Shown here in pieces: positions 16,149 to 22,974 of a stretch of 22,974 bases of DNA (its first letter is position 1; every line of letters begins with the position of its first letter). The position numbers were made by a program, and so were the translations under genes. This DNA comes from Actinomycetes bacterium (lineage in GTDB: Bacteria; Actinomycetota; Acidimicrobiia; Acidimicrobiales; UBA8190), in assembly GCA_021798135.1 (NCBI GenBank), contig JAJZYI010000015.1, forward strand, positions 1-22,974. The letters are read 5' to 3'. A model generated the notes under the pieces. It saw only the letters and a program-made list of their open reading frames with translations. It did no database searches and was not told the origin of the DNA.

Positions 16149-17300
16149 TCACGCCACCTCGGACGCGAGCTGGCGTGCCACGCCGAGCCGGATGACCTCG
16201 GAGGCACCTTCGTAGATCCGCATCGCCCGCGCCTGGCGGTAGCAGCGCTCGATGCGGGAGCCGGCCACCAGGCCCCAACGCCCCATCACCTGGACGCAGC
16301 GGTCCACGACGCGCGAGCAGGCTTCCGTGGCGGCGAGCTTCGCGAGGGAGGAGTGCTCGAGATGGGCGCGCGGGTCCTCGCCAGCCAGGCGAGCGGCTTC
16401 GTAGGTGAGCAGGCGGGTGGAGGCGACGTCGGCCCACGCGTCGGCGAGGTGCCCGGCCACCGGACCGAGCCGGACGAGCGGCCTGCCGAACTGCTCGCGG
16501 CGTGCCGCGTGCCGGGCGGCCTCCTCCAGGGCTCGCTGGGCGAGGCCGACCGCGGCCGCCGCGACCGAGATCCGGAAGACGGCGAGCGTCGCGAGCACCG
16601 GCCCGATACCGTGCCCCGGCTGGCCCAGGCGCGCCGCGTCATCGACGGTGACGCCGTTGAGGACCAGGTCGCCGAGGACGTGGGGGGCGATGAGCTCGGG
16701 CGCAGGGGCGGTGCTGAGCCCCGGACTGCCTGCCGGGACGACGAACGCGGACAGGCCCGCCTCGCCGGTCGGCAGGACCTCCTTGGCCAGCACGGTGTAG
16801 AAGCCGGCAGCGCCGGCGTTCGAGATGAACGACTTGTGGCCGTTGAGCACGACGGCATCCCCCGTGGCCGTCGCCGTCGTGGTGATCCCCTTGAGGTCCG
16901 AGCCCGCCACCGGCTCGGTCAGCGCCAGTGCGGCGAGGACCTCGCCGGTGGCCACGCCGGGCAGCCAGGTGCGTCGCTGCGCTTCGGTTCCGGCGACGGA
17001 CAGGGCGAAGCTTCCGATCCCCTGGAGGGCGAACAGCGAGTCGGCGTGCGAGCTGACGGCCATCAGCTGCTCGCGGACCAGGCAGACGGCCAGCGGGTCC
17101 ACCGCGGGGAATGCGCCGCCGTAGGCGGCAGGGACGGTATAGCGGGTCAGCCCGCTCTTGCGCAGGACGGCCAGGACACCGGGGTCGACATCGCTGCGGG
17201 CGTCCGCCGCTTCGGCCAGCGGCTCGAGCTCGGCAGCCACGGTCCGGGCTTCTTCCCGGATCGCCTCGTAGGGTTCCTCCAGTCGGGCGAGCACCGTCAC
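16149..17300 (-). CDS. Acyl-CoA dehydrogenase, operon B
   Basis: 383 residues. FAD-dependent dehydrogenation of an acyl-CoA. Signature LAALALTEPVAGSDL (121-135), LNGHKSFISNAGAAGF, GREQFGRPL-type segment (here ARREQFGRPLVRL), and IYEGASEVIRLGVAR near the end with catalytic Glu364. Start chosen at the GTG at 17300, with GGAGG (17310-17306) 5 bases upstream; the GTG at 17294 is an alternative, and a TTG at 17381 would fall in the promoter region. First gene of operon B (ACAD, SDR, amidohydrolase) with 1-bp gaps. Divergent from operon C. Together with the SDR, BadI-like crotonase and ligase it resembles the gene set of alicyclic acid degradation, where an ACAD acts on the ring acyl-CoA. Confidence 0.9.
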   Translation of the reverse strand: MTVLARLEEPYEAIREEARTVAAELEPLAEAADARSDVDPGVLAVLRKSGLTRYTVPAAYGGAFPAVDPLAVCLVREQLMAVSSHADSLFALQGIGSFALSVAGTEAQRRTWLPGVATGEVLAALALTEPVAGSDLKGITTTATATGDAVVLNGHKSFISNAGAAGFYTVLAKEVLPTGEAGLSAFVVPAGSPGLSTAPAPELIAPHVLGDLVLNGVTVDDAARLGQPGHGIGPVLATLAVFRISVAAAAVGLAQRALEEAARHAARREQFGRPLVRLGPVAGHLADAWADVASTRLLTYEAARLAGEDPRAHLEHSSLAKLAATEACSRVVDRCVQVMGRWGLVAGSRIERCYRQARAMRIYEGASEVIRLGVARQLASEVA

Positions 17301-17360
17301 CGTCGCCTCCGATCGTCGCAGTGGGCGGCTGTAAGGGGCGGCTGCAGGGGGGTAGCCACC

Positions 17361-17396
17361 CGAACTAGTCTGTGATAACAATATACATAGTTACTG
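17361..17396. promoter_or_regulatory. AT-rich divergent promoter/operator candidate for operons B and C
   Basis: The most AT-rich stretch of the middle region, 60-70 bp before operon B and about 150 bp before operon C. TAAC (17376-17379) and GTTA (17390-17393) form a small dyad 10 bp apart. The minus-strand reading 17392-17372 (AACTA, then TATTGTTAT, then CAC) resembles 9016-9035 before operon A. A binding site for the GntR regulator at 19989 is a reasonable guess. Exact -35/-10 elements are not clear. Confidence 0.45.
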
Positions 17397-17463
17397 GTGA
17401 AAGGCGAGCCCGTGTCCGCGAACGCCCGCAACAGGGGAACGAGGGGTGGAGGAGCGCCCGTGT

Positions 17464-17501
17464 GCCGCCCGGGCACGGCTGGCCTGCCGTGCCCGGGCGG
17501 C
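17464..17501. repeat. Perfect 16-bp inverted repeat in the leader of operon C
   Basis: Arms 17464-17479 and 17486-17501 are exact reverse complements with a 6-nt loop; each arm holds the palindrome GCCCGGGC. It lies 41 bp before the crotonase start and downstream of the AT-rich patch, so a transcript begun there would carry it in its 5' leader. It could be an attenuator, an insulating terminator between divergent operons, or a protein-binding dyad. No T-run follows. Confidence 0.75.
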
Positions 17502-17542
17502 CAGCGTCTTGACTGCCTCGCCCCGAGCCGAGGGAGGGCGGC

Positions 17543-18319
17543 GTGCCTGACGTCCTGATCGAGGAGCGCGCCGACGCGGTGTGGCTCCGGCTGAACCGTC
17601 CGGACCGCAAGAACGCGTACGACGAGGCCATGTGCGCCGAGATCACCGCCGCGGTCAACGACGCCGGTGGCAGCGGGGCGGCCGCCGTCGTCGTGACCGG
17701 GTCGGGCGACTCGTTCTGCGCCGGGGGGTTCCTGAAGAAGCTGGCGGATCCCGATCCCGTGCAGTTGCGGGCCATGTTCTTCGGGTCGCTGCAGTTGTTC
17801 GACGCGATCCGGAACGCGCCGCTCCCGGTGGTGGCGGCCGTGAACGGCGTGGCCGCCGGCGGCGGCAACGAGCTGGTCGTCGCGTGCGACCTGGCCGTCG
17901 CCGCCCGCTCGGCCCGGTTCGGCCAGACCGGTGTCCGGATCGGCAGCGCGCCCGTGCTCGGCGGCACGAACCTGCTCGCCGTGTCGATCGGCGAGAAGCG
18001 AGCCAAGGAGGTCTCCATGTTGTGCCGGCAGTACGACGCCGAGACGGCAAAGAGCCTCGGGTGGATCAACGAGGTCGTCGACGACGACGCGCTCGGCGAT
18101 GCCGTCGACGCGCTGGTCGCCGAGCTGGCCGCCATGAGCCCTCGATACCTGGAGATCGCCAAGCTCTCGTCGAACGTGTGGTGGAACGCCTGTCGTGACA
18201 ACTTCGTCTCAGGGCTGGGGATGCTGGTCCAGGCGATCGGGTCCCCCGACATGCGTGAAGGTGCGCAGGCGTTCCTCGAGAAGCGGCCAGCGGTCTTCCC
18301 CAGGCGAGGAGCGCGGTGA
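17543..18319 (+). CDS. Crotonase-family enzyme, MenB/BadI-like (possible ring-cleaving hydrolase or hydratase)
   Basis: 258 residues. N-terminal crotonase features: RPDRKNAYDEAM (19-30) and SFCAGGFLKKL (57-67). The second half resembles MenB (naphthoyl-CoA synthase) and BadI (2-ketocyclohexanecarboxyl-CoA hydrolase): FGQTGVRIGSAPVLGG (126-141), EKRAKEVSMLCRQYDAETAK (151-170), and EGAQAFLEKRPAVF near the end. Glu110 of GGGNELVVACD matches the first hydratase Glu, but the second is Gly130, and the MenB active-site Asp (S-F-D-G-G) is replaced by Ala-Pro. So it is neither a standard hydratase nor a standard MenB. GTG at 17543 follows AGGGAGGG at 4 bases. First gene of operon C; the acyl-CoA synthetase start overlaps its stop by 1 base. 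Confidence 0.82.
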   Translation: MPDVLIEERADAVWLRLNRPDRKNAYDEAMCAEITAAVNDAGGSGAAAVVVTGSGDSFCAGGFLKKLADPDPVQLRAMFFGSLQLFDAIRNAPLPVVAAVNGVAAGGGNELVVACDLAVAARSARFGQTGVRIGSAPVLGGTNLLAVSIGEKRAKEVSMLCRQYDAETAKSLGWINEVVDDDALGDAVDALVAELAAMSPRYLEIAKLSSNVWWNACRDNFVSGLGMLVQAIGSPDMREGAQAFLEKRPAVFPRRGAR

Positions 18320-19992
18320 TGAGCCAGACCTACGACGAGTACGCACCGGTGATGGAGGACCGCTCCACGTGGACGCTCCCCCACGTGCTGCGGATGCGGG
18401 CCGAGACCCACGGCGATGCCGTCTACCTGGACGTCCCGGGCGAGGGGATGCGCCTGACCTTCGCGGAGGTGCACGACCTGGCGGTGCGGATCGGGTCGGG
18501 GTTGCTGCGTCGCGGCCACGAGCAGGGCGACCGTGTCGTCGTCATGCTGCCCAACTGTGCTGAGTACGTCCTGACCTGGCTGGGCACCGGTGTCGCCGGC
18601 ATGGCGGAGGTGCCGATCAACACCGCCTACCGCGGCGCGTTCTTCGAGCACCAAGTGCGGACGGTGGCACCGAGCGCCGCGGTCGTCTCGCCCGATCTCG
18701 CCGAGCGCTTCGTGGAGTCTCGCGACGCATGCGGCATGGTCAGCCGGATCTACGTCGTCGGCGCCGACCAGGCGGAGGTGGCGGCGGCGATGGCCTCGCT
18801 CGCCGGAGCCGGCTACGACGCCGAGCCCTTCGACGCGCTCGTACGCTCCGAGCCGGGCCCGCTGCCGAAGGTTCGGCCCCATCATCTGGCGTCCGTGTTC
18901 TTCACCTCGGGCACCACCGGGCTGTCCAAGGGCGTGATGATGCCGCACGCGCACATGGTCTTCGAAGCAGACCTGTGCGTGTCGCTCACCCGGCTCACCG
19001 ACGCCGACACGTACCTGTCGGTGGGCCCGCTGTTCCACGGCAACGCGCAGTTCCTCGCCGCGTACCCGGCGCTGCTCGCCGGCGCCCGTTTCGTCCTGCG
19101 GGAGCGGTTCAGCGCCAGCCGCTGGCTTACGTGGGTGCGCGAGTCGCGCGCCACGGTCACCAACTTCGTCGGCGTCATGATGGACTTCGTCTGGAAGCAG
19201 CCGCCCACACCAGAAGACCCGGACAACGAACTGCGATGCATCTTCGCCGCGCCGACGGCGAGCTCCATCGTCGCAGCCTTCCGCGAGCGCTTCGGCGTCG
19301 AGGCCTTCGTCGAGGTCTTCGGCCTCACCGAGACGTGCATGCCGATCATGTCGCCCTACGGGGTGGAGCGGCCGCCCGGGGCGGCTGGGAAGGCGGTGCG
19401 CGGGTGGTTCGACGTGCGCCTCGTCGACCCGGAGACCGACGAGGAGGTCCCCACCGGCTCGGTGGGTGAGCTCGTCGTCCGCGGTACGTACCCGTTCACC
19501 ATGAGCACCGGCTACTTTGGGATGCCGGAGCGGACGGTCGAAGCGCTCCGGAACTGCTGGTTCCACACCGGCGACGGCCTCCGCCGCGACGAGGAGGGCT
19601 GGTTCTACTTCGTCGACCGCCTGAAGGACGCGTTGCGCCGCCGGGGTGAGAACATCAGCTCGTACGAGGTCGAGCAGGCCGTGCTGGGGCACCCGGGCAT
19701 CACCGAGTGCGCCGTCATCGCGGTCCCCGCCGACCACGAGGCCGGGGAGGACGAGGTCATGGCGTTCATCGTGGGGAGCGAGGGCGAGCAGCTCGACCCC
19801 GCCGACGTCTGGAAGTACTGCGACGGGCAGCTTCCGTACTTCGCCGTCCCGCGCTACCTGCGCTTCGTCGACGCCCTGCCCAAGACGCCGTCCGAGAAGG
19901 TGCAGAAGGCTGAGCTCCGCCAGGCTGGCGTCGACGCAGCGACGTTCGACCGCATCGCCGTGCTCGGCTCCATGCCGGACCGGTCGCGATGA
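18319..19992 (+). CDS. Acyl-CoA synthetase (AMP-forming)
   Basis: 557 residues, ANL superfamily. Activates a carboxylic acid to acyl-AMP, then to acyl-CoA. P-loop FFTSGTTGLSKGVMMPHAH (194-212), A5 motif VFGLTETC (333-340), A7 with WFHTGDGLRRDEEGWFYFVD (414-433) and hinge Arg434, and A10 PKTPSEKVQKAEL (521-533) with catalytic Lys527. The closest feel is CaiC-like/long-chain-type ligases, but the acid is not predictable. ATG at 18319 is preferred over the GTG at 18316 because AGGAG (18307-18311) is 7 bases ahead. It is the only ligase in the window and so the probable entry enzyme of the pathway. ATGA overlap with the GntR gene. Confidence 0.92.
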   Translation: MSQTYDEYAPVMEDRSTWTLPHVLRMRAETHGDAVYLDVPGEGMRLTFAEVHDLAVRIGSGLLRRGHEQGDRVVVMLPNCAEYVLTWLGTGVAGMAEVPINTAYRGAFFEHQVRTVAPSAAVVSPDLAERFVESRDACGMVSRIYVVGADQAEVAAAMASLAGAGYDAEPFDALVRSEPGPLPKVRPHHLASVFFTSGTTGLSKGVMMPHAHMVFEADLCVSLTRLTDADTYLSVGPLFHGNAQFLAAYPALLAGARFVLRERFSASRWLTWVRESRATVTNFVGVMMDFVWKQPPTPEDPDNELRCIFAAPTASSIVAAFRERFGVEAFVEVFGLTETCMPIMSPYGVERPPGAAGKAVRGWFDVRLVDPETDEEVPTGSVGELVVRGTYPFTMSTGYFGMPERTVEALRNCWFHTGDGLRRDEEGWFYFVDRLKDALRRRGENISSYEVEQAVLGHPGITECAVIAVPADHEAGEDEVMAFIVGSEGEQLDPADVWKYCDGQLPYFAVPRYLRFVDALPKTPSEKVQKAELRQAGVDAATFDRIAVLGSMPDRSR

Positions 19993-20786
19993 CCCAGCCG
20001 GCACCAGCGCCCGAAGACCAGGGCACCAACGGCTCGCCGCGTCGGCGGGCGCGTCCGGCGCGGGCGCACAAGACGGCCATGACCGTAGCGATGCAGATCG
20101 TGCAGGAGATCACGGACGGCGCCTACCCGGTCGGCACCAAGCTCGTCACCGAGCGCGAGATGCTCGAGCAGTACGGCGTCGGACGCGGCACGCTCCGGGA
20201 GTCGTTGCGCTTCCTGGAGATGAACGGCGTCATCACGATGAAGCCGGGCCCCGGCGGCGGACCCATCGTGGGCCAGCCCGACGCCCGCGACCTCGGCGGC
20301 ACACTCGGGCTGTTCCTGCAGCTGCACCGGACACCCTTCCAGGCCATCGTGGAGGTGCGCCAGGAGATCGAGCCCATCATCGCCAGCCTCGCCGCCAAGC
20401 ACGCCTCGCCCGAGGCGGTCGACCTCATCAGGCAGTCGGTCGAGAGCATGCGGGCGAACATCGAGGACGAGAAGCTGTTCCTAGAGGCGAACGAGGAGTT
20501 CCACGACCTCGTCGCGTGGGCGTCGGGGAACCCCGTGTTCGCGCTGCTGCTCGGCTCGCTGCACTGGATCACCGACGGGTCGGCACTCGGCGTCGGCTAC
20601 CCGCTGGAACGGCGCAAGGACGTGCTGGTCGCGCACGAGCGCATCTTCCACGCCATCGCCGACCAGGACAGCGAGGCGGCCCGGTCGACGATGGCGCGCC
20701 ACATCAGGGGCTTCGAACGGTACCTTGAGCGCTACTACCCCGACATGTACGGCAGCGAGCTGCGGTGGAGCGACGTGGCGCACTGA
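19989..20786 (+). CDS. GntR-family transcriptional regulator, FadR subfamily (FCD domain)
   Basis: 265 residues. Basic N-terminal tail (RRRARPARAH, 18-27), then a winged helix (about 30-98) with MLEQYGVGRGTLRESLRFLE (58-77) as the helix-turn-helix and a PGPGGGPIV wing. The C-terminal FCD ligand domain (about 115-250) shows probable metal-binding residues: EFHDLVA (His172), HERIFHAI (His216/His221) and ARHIRGF (His238). FCD regulators usually bind a carboxylate or acyl-CoA and release operator DNA. Third gene of operon C, ATGA-coupled to the ligase, so it is probably autoregulated and controls the surrounding operons. Candidate operators are the AT-rich patches at 17361-17396 and 9016-9035. 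Confidence 0.92.
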   Translation: MTQPAPAPEDQGTNGSPRRRARPARAHKTAMTVAMQIVQEITDGAYPVGTKLVTEREMLEQYGVGRGTLRESLRFLEMNGVITMKPGPGGGPIVGQPDARDLGGTLGLFLQLHRTPFQAIVEVRQEIEPIIASLAAKHASPEAVDLIRQSVESMRANIEDEKLFLEANEEFHDLVAWASGNPVFALLLGSLHWITDGSALGVGYPLERRKDVLVAHERIFHAIADQDSEAARSTMARHIRGFERYLERYYPDMYGSELRWSDVAH

Positions 20787-20927
20787 CCGGCTGTGGCGGG
20801 CCGGTCGGCCTCGGTGCTGTCCGCTCCGGTTCCCGGCCATGACGCGGCGGTTCACATCCCAGGCGGACCCGATGGTCCATGCGCCGTGCTCGGGCTCGGC
20901 GACAGTTCAGAGAGAGGGGGTGGTCGC

Positions 20928-21785
20928 ATGTCGGCTGTGGGTGACATCCTCGGGGTGCCTGCCGATCGACGAGGCCTGCTCTGGCTGGACTCGTACGAGT
21001 ACGGTGCTCGGCTCGCCGGGACCACGTCGCACGACCTGGTGCGATCGGTGGCCGACACCGTGATGGCGTTGTTCGACACGTACCGGCTGCTGCGGCCCGA
21101 TGTGGTGGCCGTCCCGGCCGGCGGCTTCTACGACGTGGAAGGTGCAGAGCCGCAGCCGGAGAGTGACCCGGTCACCGTGCTTCGCGAGCTGTGGCGCACG
21201 AGCCCGGGCCCCGGCACGCTGCGCGAGGTGCTGGACGGCATCGCCAACCTGGTCGGCGGGGCTTCCCGGGTGGCGCTGGTGCTGCCGTCACCGACCCGCT
21301 GGCTGGCCATGGCTGGCGTCGGCGACCCCGACGAGGACATGGTCGACTCGGTCGCGCTGTACCTGGCCGAGCACCTCCGCACGTTCGGCGACGCGCCGGT
21401 GGCCGCCGTTGTCGTCGACGAAGGCGGGGCCAAGGCCGACGCGGCGGTGGTCGGCGATCTGTACCGGTCGGTGCTCAACGTCGCCGAGCACTTCGGGTGG
21501 GCTCGGGGCGTGGCCGCCGGGGCGCCGTCGGACGCTGTCGCGTTGCTCGACACCGTCGACTTCGTCCTTCTCGACGACATGGACCTCGACGACGCGCTGG
21601 CCCAGTGGCAGGCTGGTCGGCCTGTCGGGGGTGGCCTGTCCCACGAGTGGTGGTTGACGGGCGGCCAGATCCCGGACGAGCTCCCCCCGGGGACCTTCGG
21701 GTTCGGCAGCGTGCCGTGCGACGTGGAGCCGGAAGCCATCCTGGCCTGCGTACAGCGGTTTCGCGCCGCCCTTGGCGCGGCCTGA
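20928..21785 (+). CDS. Conserved-looking hypothetical protein
   Basis: 285 residues; family not recognised. No signal peptide, membrane segment or cysteine cluster. The alternation of hydrophobic strands and helices (for example VALVLPSPTRWLAMAGV, VAAVVVDEGGAKAD, LDTVDFVLLDDMDLDDALA) suggests a soluble alpha/beta protein, possibly a TIM-barrel of the UroD/MetE kind, but this is only a fold guess. The ATG at 20928 follows GAGGGGG by 7 bases; open frame continues upstream to a GTG at 20793, but the extra 45 residues are low-complexity. It lies 141 bp after the GntR gene and is separated from the next gene by a hairpin, so it may be monocistronic or end operon C. Confidence 0.7.
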   Translation: MSAVGDILGVPADRRGLLWLDSYEYGARLAGTTSHDLVRSVADTVMALFDTYRLLRPDVVAVPAGGFYDVEGAEPQPESDPVTVLRELWRTSPGPGTLREVLDGIANLVGGASRVALVLPSPTRWLAMAGVGDPDEDMVDSVALYLAEHLRTFGDAPVAAVVVDEGGAKADAAVVGDLYRSVLNVAEHFGWARGVAAGAPSDAVALLDTVDFVLLDDMDLDDALAQWQAGRPVGGGLSHEWWLTGGQIPDELPPGTFGFGSVPCDVEPEAILACVQRFRAALGAA

Positions 21786-21842
21786 TCTCGGGCCGCCGGA
21801 CTGTGGCGGCCGCCGCCCTCGGCGCGACCGCGTGCCGGGTCT

Positions 21843-21862
21843 GGCGGCCACCACTGGCCGCC
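21843..21862 (+). terminator. Hairpin downstream of the hypothetical gene
   Basis: GGCGGCCA (21843-21850) and TGGCCGCC (21855-21862) form a perfect 8-bp stem with a CCAC loop, 57 bp after the stop at 21785. No T-run. A self-palindrome GGCGGCCGCC also lies at 21805-21814. Confidence 0.5.
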
Positions 21863-21916
21863 GTCGGGCGTCAGCGAAGCCGGCGCGTGTGGCGAAGATC
21901 GTTCTTCGGCGCACAC

Positions 21917-21997
21917 GGAATTCCTGAAATTTTCGTCTCGACTTCCGGTGCCGGCTTCATTATGATATCCATCATCATCATTATTACGGCTAGTACC
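21917..21997 (+). promoter_or_regulatory. AT-rich promoter candidate for the hydantoinase-type gene
   Basis: Part of the 318-bp spacer 21786-22103, whose other notable content is the hairpin above. It has the palindrome GGAATTCC (21917-21924), a good -10-like TATGAT (21961-21966) without a convincing -35, and a run of CAT/ATC trinucleotides (21970-21980). The local AT-richness is striking for this genome. Any leader from here would be about 130 nt; no riboswitch is recognised in it. Confidence 0.4.
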
Positions 21998-22103
21998 GGG
22001 TGGGCTCGGGCTGCCGACCCTGGGACACCGGTCCACAGTCCCCGCATGCCCCGGATCCGGGGGAGACGCGCAGGGCCTGTCACGACAAGGGGAAGAGGGC
22101 GCC

Positions 22104-22974
22104 GTGGGATACATGATCTCCATTGACAACGGAGGCACGTTCACCGACATCTGCGTGGTGGGCGAGCAGAGCGTGTCGTTCGGTAAGACCCCGACGACGC
22201 CGTACGACCTGGCGGAGTGTTTCCGCGAGGTCCTGAAGGTCGCAGCGACGACGGCCACGGGCAGCGACGACATCGCCGGCCTGCTGGCGGAGACCGAGCT
22301 CCTGCGGTACTCCTCCACGATCGGCACGAACGCCATCGTCGAGAAGAAGGGTCCCCGCCTCGGCCTCGTGGTGTCGTCGGCCGGTGCCGCCGAGAGCATG
22401 GCCGGCACGCCGGAGGAGGCCGACCTGTGGTCGGCGCTCGTGGGCGACCGGGTCCACGTGCTCCAGGTGCCGTCCGACGACGACGCCTTCGAGGCCGCCG
22501 TCGTCGCCGCGGTCAACCAACTCATCGGCCTCGGCTCGACCCGCGTCGTCATGAGCCTCGACGCCGCCGCCGGCGCGGCGACCGAGCAGCGCGCCAAGCG
22601 CGTCATACTGCGCCGCTTCCCCCGGCACCTGCTGGGTGCGGTCCCGGTGCTGTTCTCCCGAGATTTGACCAGCGACGCCGACGACCACCGGCGCACGTGG
22701 ACGGCGCTGCTGAACTCCTACCTGCACCCCGAGGTCGAGCGCTTCTTCTGGAACACCGAGCAGATCCTGCGCCAGGCGCACAGCAAGCGGCCGATGCTGA
22801 TCTTCCACAACGACGGCAACTCGGGGCGCGTGGCGAAGACGGTCGCCGTCAAGACCTACAGCTCGGGGCCGCGAGGCGGGCTCGAGGGGCTCCGGGCCCT
22901 GGCGCAGCACTACGGCTGGCCGCGGCTGATCGGCATGGATGTCGGAGGCACGACCACCGACATCGGCACGGTCG
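22104..22974 (+). CDS. Hydantoinase A / acetone carboxylase-type ATP-dependent subunit (3' end off the window)
   Basis: First 290 codons of a protein of the hydantoinase A/5-oxoprolinase/acetone carboxylase ATP-binding family. The N-terminal motif ISIDNGGTFTDICVV (5-19) and the second phosphate motif IGMDVGGTTTDIGTV near the right edge are the paired actin-like ATP-binding signatures; SSTIGTNAIVEKKGPRLGLV lies between, and SSGPRGGLEGL corresponds to the SGPAGG segment. Members hydrolyse ATP to drive ring opening of cyclic amides or carboxylation of ketones, normally with a HyuB-type partner expected downstream, off the window. GTG at 22104 follows GGAAGAGGG by 4 bases; an ATG at 22113 is the alternative. 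Substrate is undetermined. Whether it belongs to the preceding catabolic pathway is unclear. Confidence 0.85.
   Translation, partial: MGYMISIDNGGTFTDICVVGEQSVSFGKTPTTPYDLAECFREVLKVAATTATGSDDIAGLLAETELLRYSSTIGTNAIVEKKGPRLGLVVSSAGAAESMAGTPEEADLWSALVGDRVHVLQVPSDDDAFEAAVVAAVNQLIGLGSTRVVMSLDAAAGAATEQRAKRVILRRFPRHLLGAVPVLFSRDLTSDADDHRRTWTALLNSYLHPEVERFFWNTEQILRQAHSKRPMLIFHNDGNSGRVAKTVAVKTYSSGPRGGLEGLRALAQHYGWPRLIGMDVGGTTTDIGTV

Noticed and set aside
15444..17375. 643-codon plus-strand open frame opposite operon B
   Set aside because: Antisense to SDR and ACAD genes that show full family signatures.
17301..17381. N-terminal extension of the operon B acyl-CoA dehydrogenase from a TTG at 17381
   Set aside because: The TTG falls in the AT-rich promoter patch and the added residues are not family-like; the GTG at 17300 has a good Shine-Dalgarno.
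17365..20004. 879-codon minus-strand open frame opposite operon C
   Set aside because: Antisense to crotonase and acyl-CoA synthetase; low-complexity product.
21128..22696. 522-codon minus-strand open frame across the hypothetical and hydantoinase-type genes
   Set aside because: Overlaps the hydantoinase signature region antisense and has no motif; Ser/Arg/Thr/Pro-rich shadow.
1..22974. Mobile elements, integrases, tRNA or rRNA genes
   Set aside because: None recognised on reading; no transposase-like product or long terminal inverted repeats, so no direct sign that the catabolic island was recently transferred.

Overview
The window looks like chromosomal DNA of a high-GC actinobacterium. 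Composition is visibly around 70% G+C with strong third-position GC, there are many GTG starts and ATGA/GTGA overlaps, a RecBCD-type nuclease is present, and the ferrochelatase carries the extra cysteines seen in actinobacterial enzymes. Acidimicrobiia or a relative is my guess, but no rRNA or tRNA is present to test it.

Left part (1-8734), housekeeping. On the minus strand lie hemH/cpfC (ferrochelatase), recC and recB; recB runs off the left edge before its nuclease active site. recC and recB overlap by ATGA. A HAD-family phosphatase is transcribed divergently from hemH. This part is rich in short tandem repeats: 33-bp units inside recB, 6-bp units inside recC, 21-bp units in the hemH N-terminus, and 14/15-bp units between hemH and recC.

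Middle part (8997-20786), a dense acyl-CoA catabolic island of three operons. Operon A (+, 9069-14565) encodes an acyl-CoA dehydrogenase, an HMG-CoA-synthase-like domain fused to a DUF35 domain, an SCPx-type thiolase, a 3-hydroxyacyl-CoA dehydrogenase and an enoyl-CoA hydratase. Operon B (-, 17300-14602) encodes a second acyl-CoA dehydrogenase, an SDR dehydrogenase and an amidohydrolase_2 protein. Operon C (+, 17543-20786) encodes a MenB/BadI-like crotonase, an acyl-CoA synthetase and a FadR-type GntR regulator. A and B converge on a perfect 14-bp inverted-repeat terminator. B and C diverge from a spacer holding an AT-rich promoter/operator candidate and a perfect 16-bp inverted repeat. Together the genes can activate an acid to its CoA ester, dehydrogenate, hydrate and oxidise it, possibly cleave a ring, and finish by thiolysis. 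The substrate cannot be read from sequence; the SCPx-type thiolase and BadI-like crotonase point to an alpha-branched or alicyclic acid.

The most unusual element is the HMGS-DUF35 fusion (10217-11668). By my manual alignment its HMG-CoA-synthase half has lost all three catalytic residues (Glu, Cys, His), while the adjoining thiolase keeps its own. This suggests a bacterial relative of the archaeal thiolase/HMG-CoA synthase/DUF35 complex in which the synthase half has become structural or taken another role.

Right part (20928-22974). A 285-residue protein I do not recognise is followed by a terminator-like hairpin and an AT-rich promoter region, then the first 290 codons of a hydantoinase A/acetone carboxylase-type ATP-dependent subunit that runs off the right edge.
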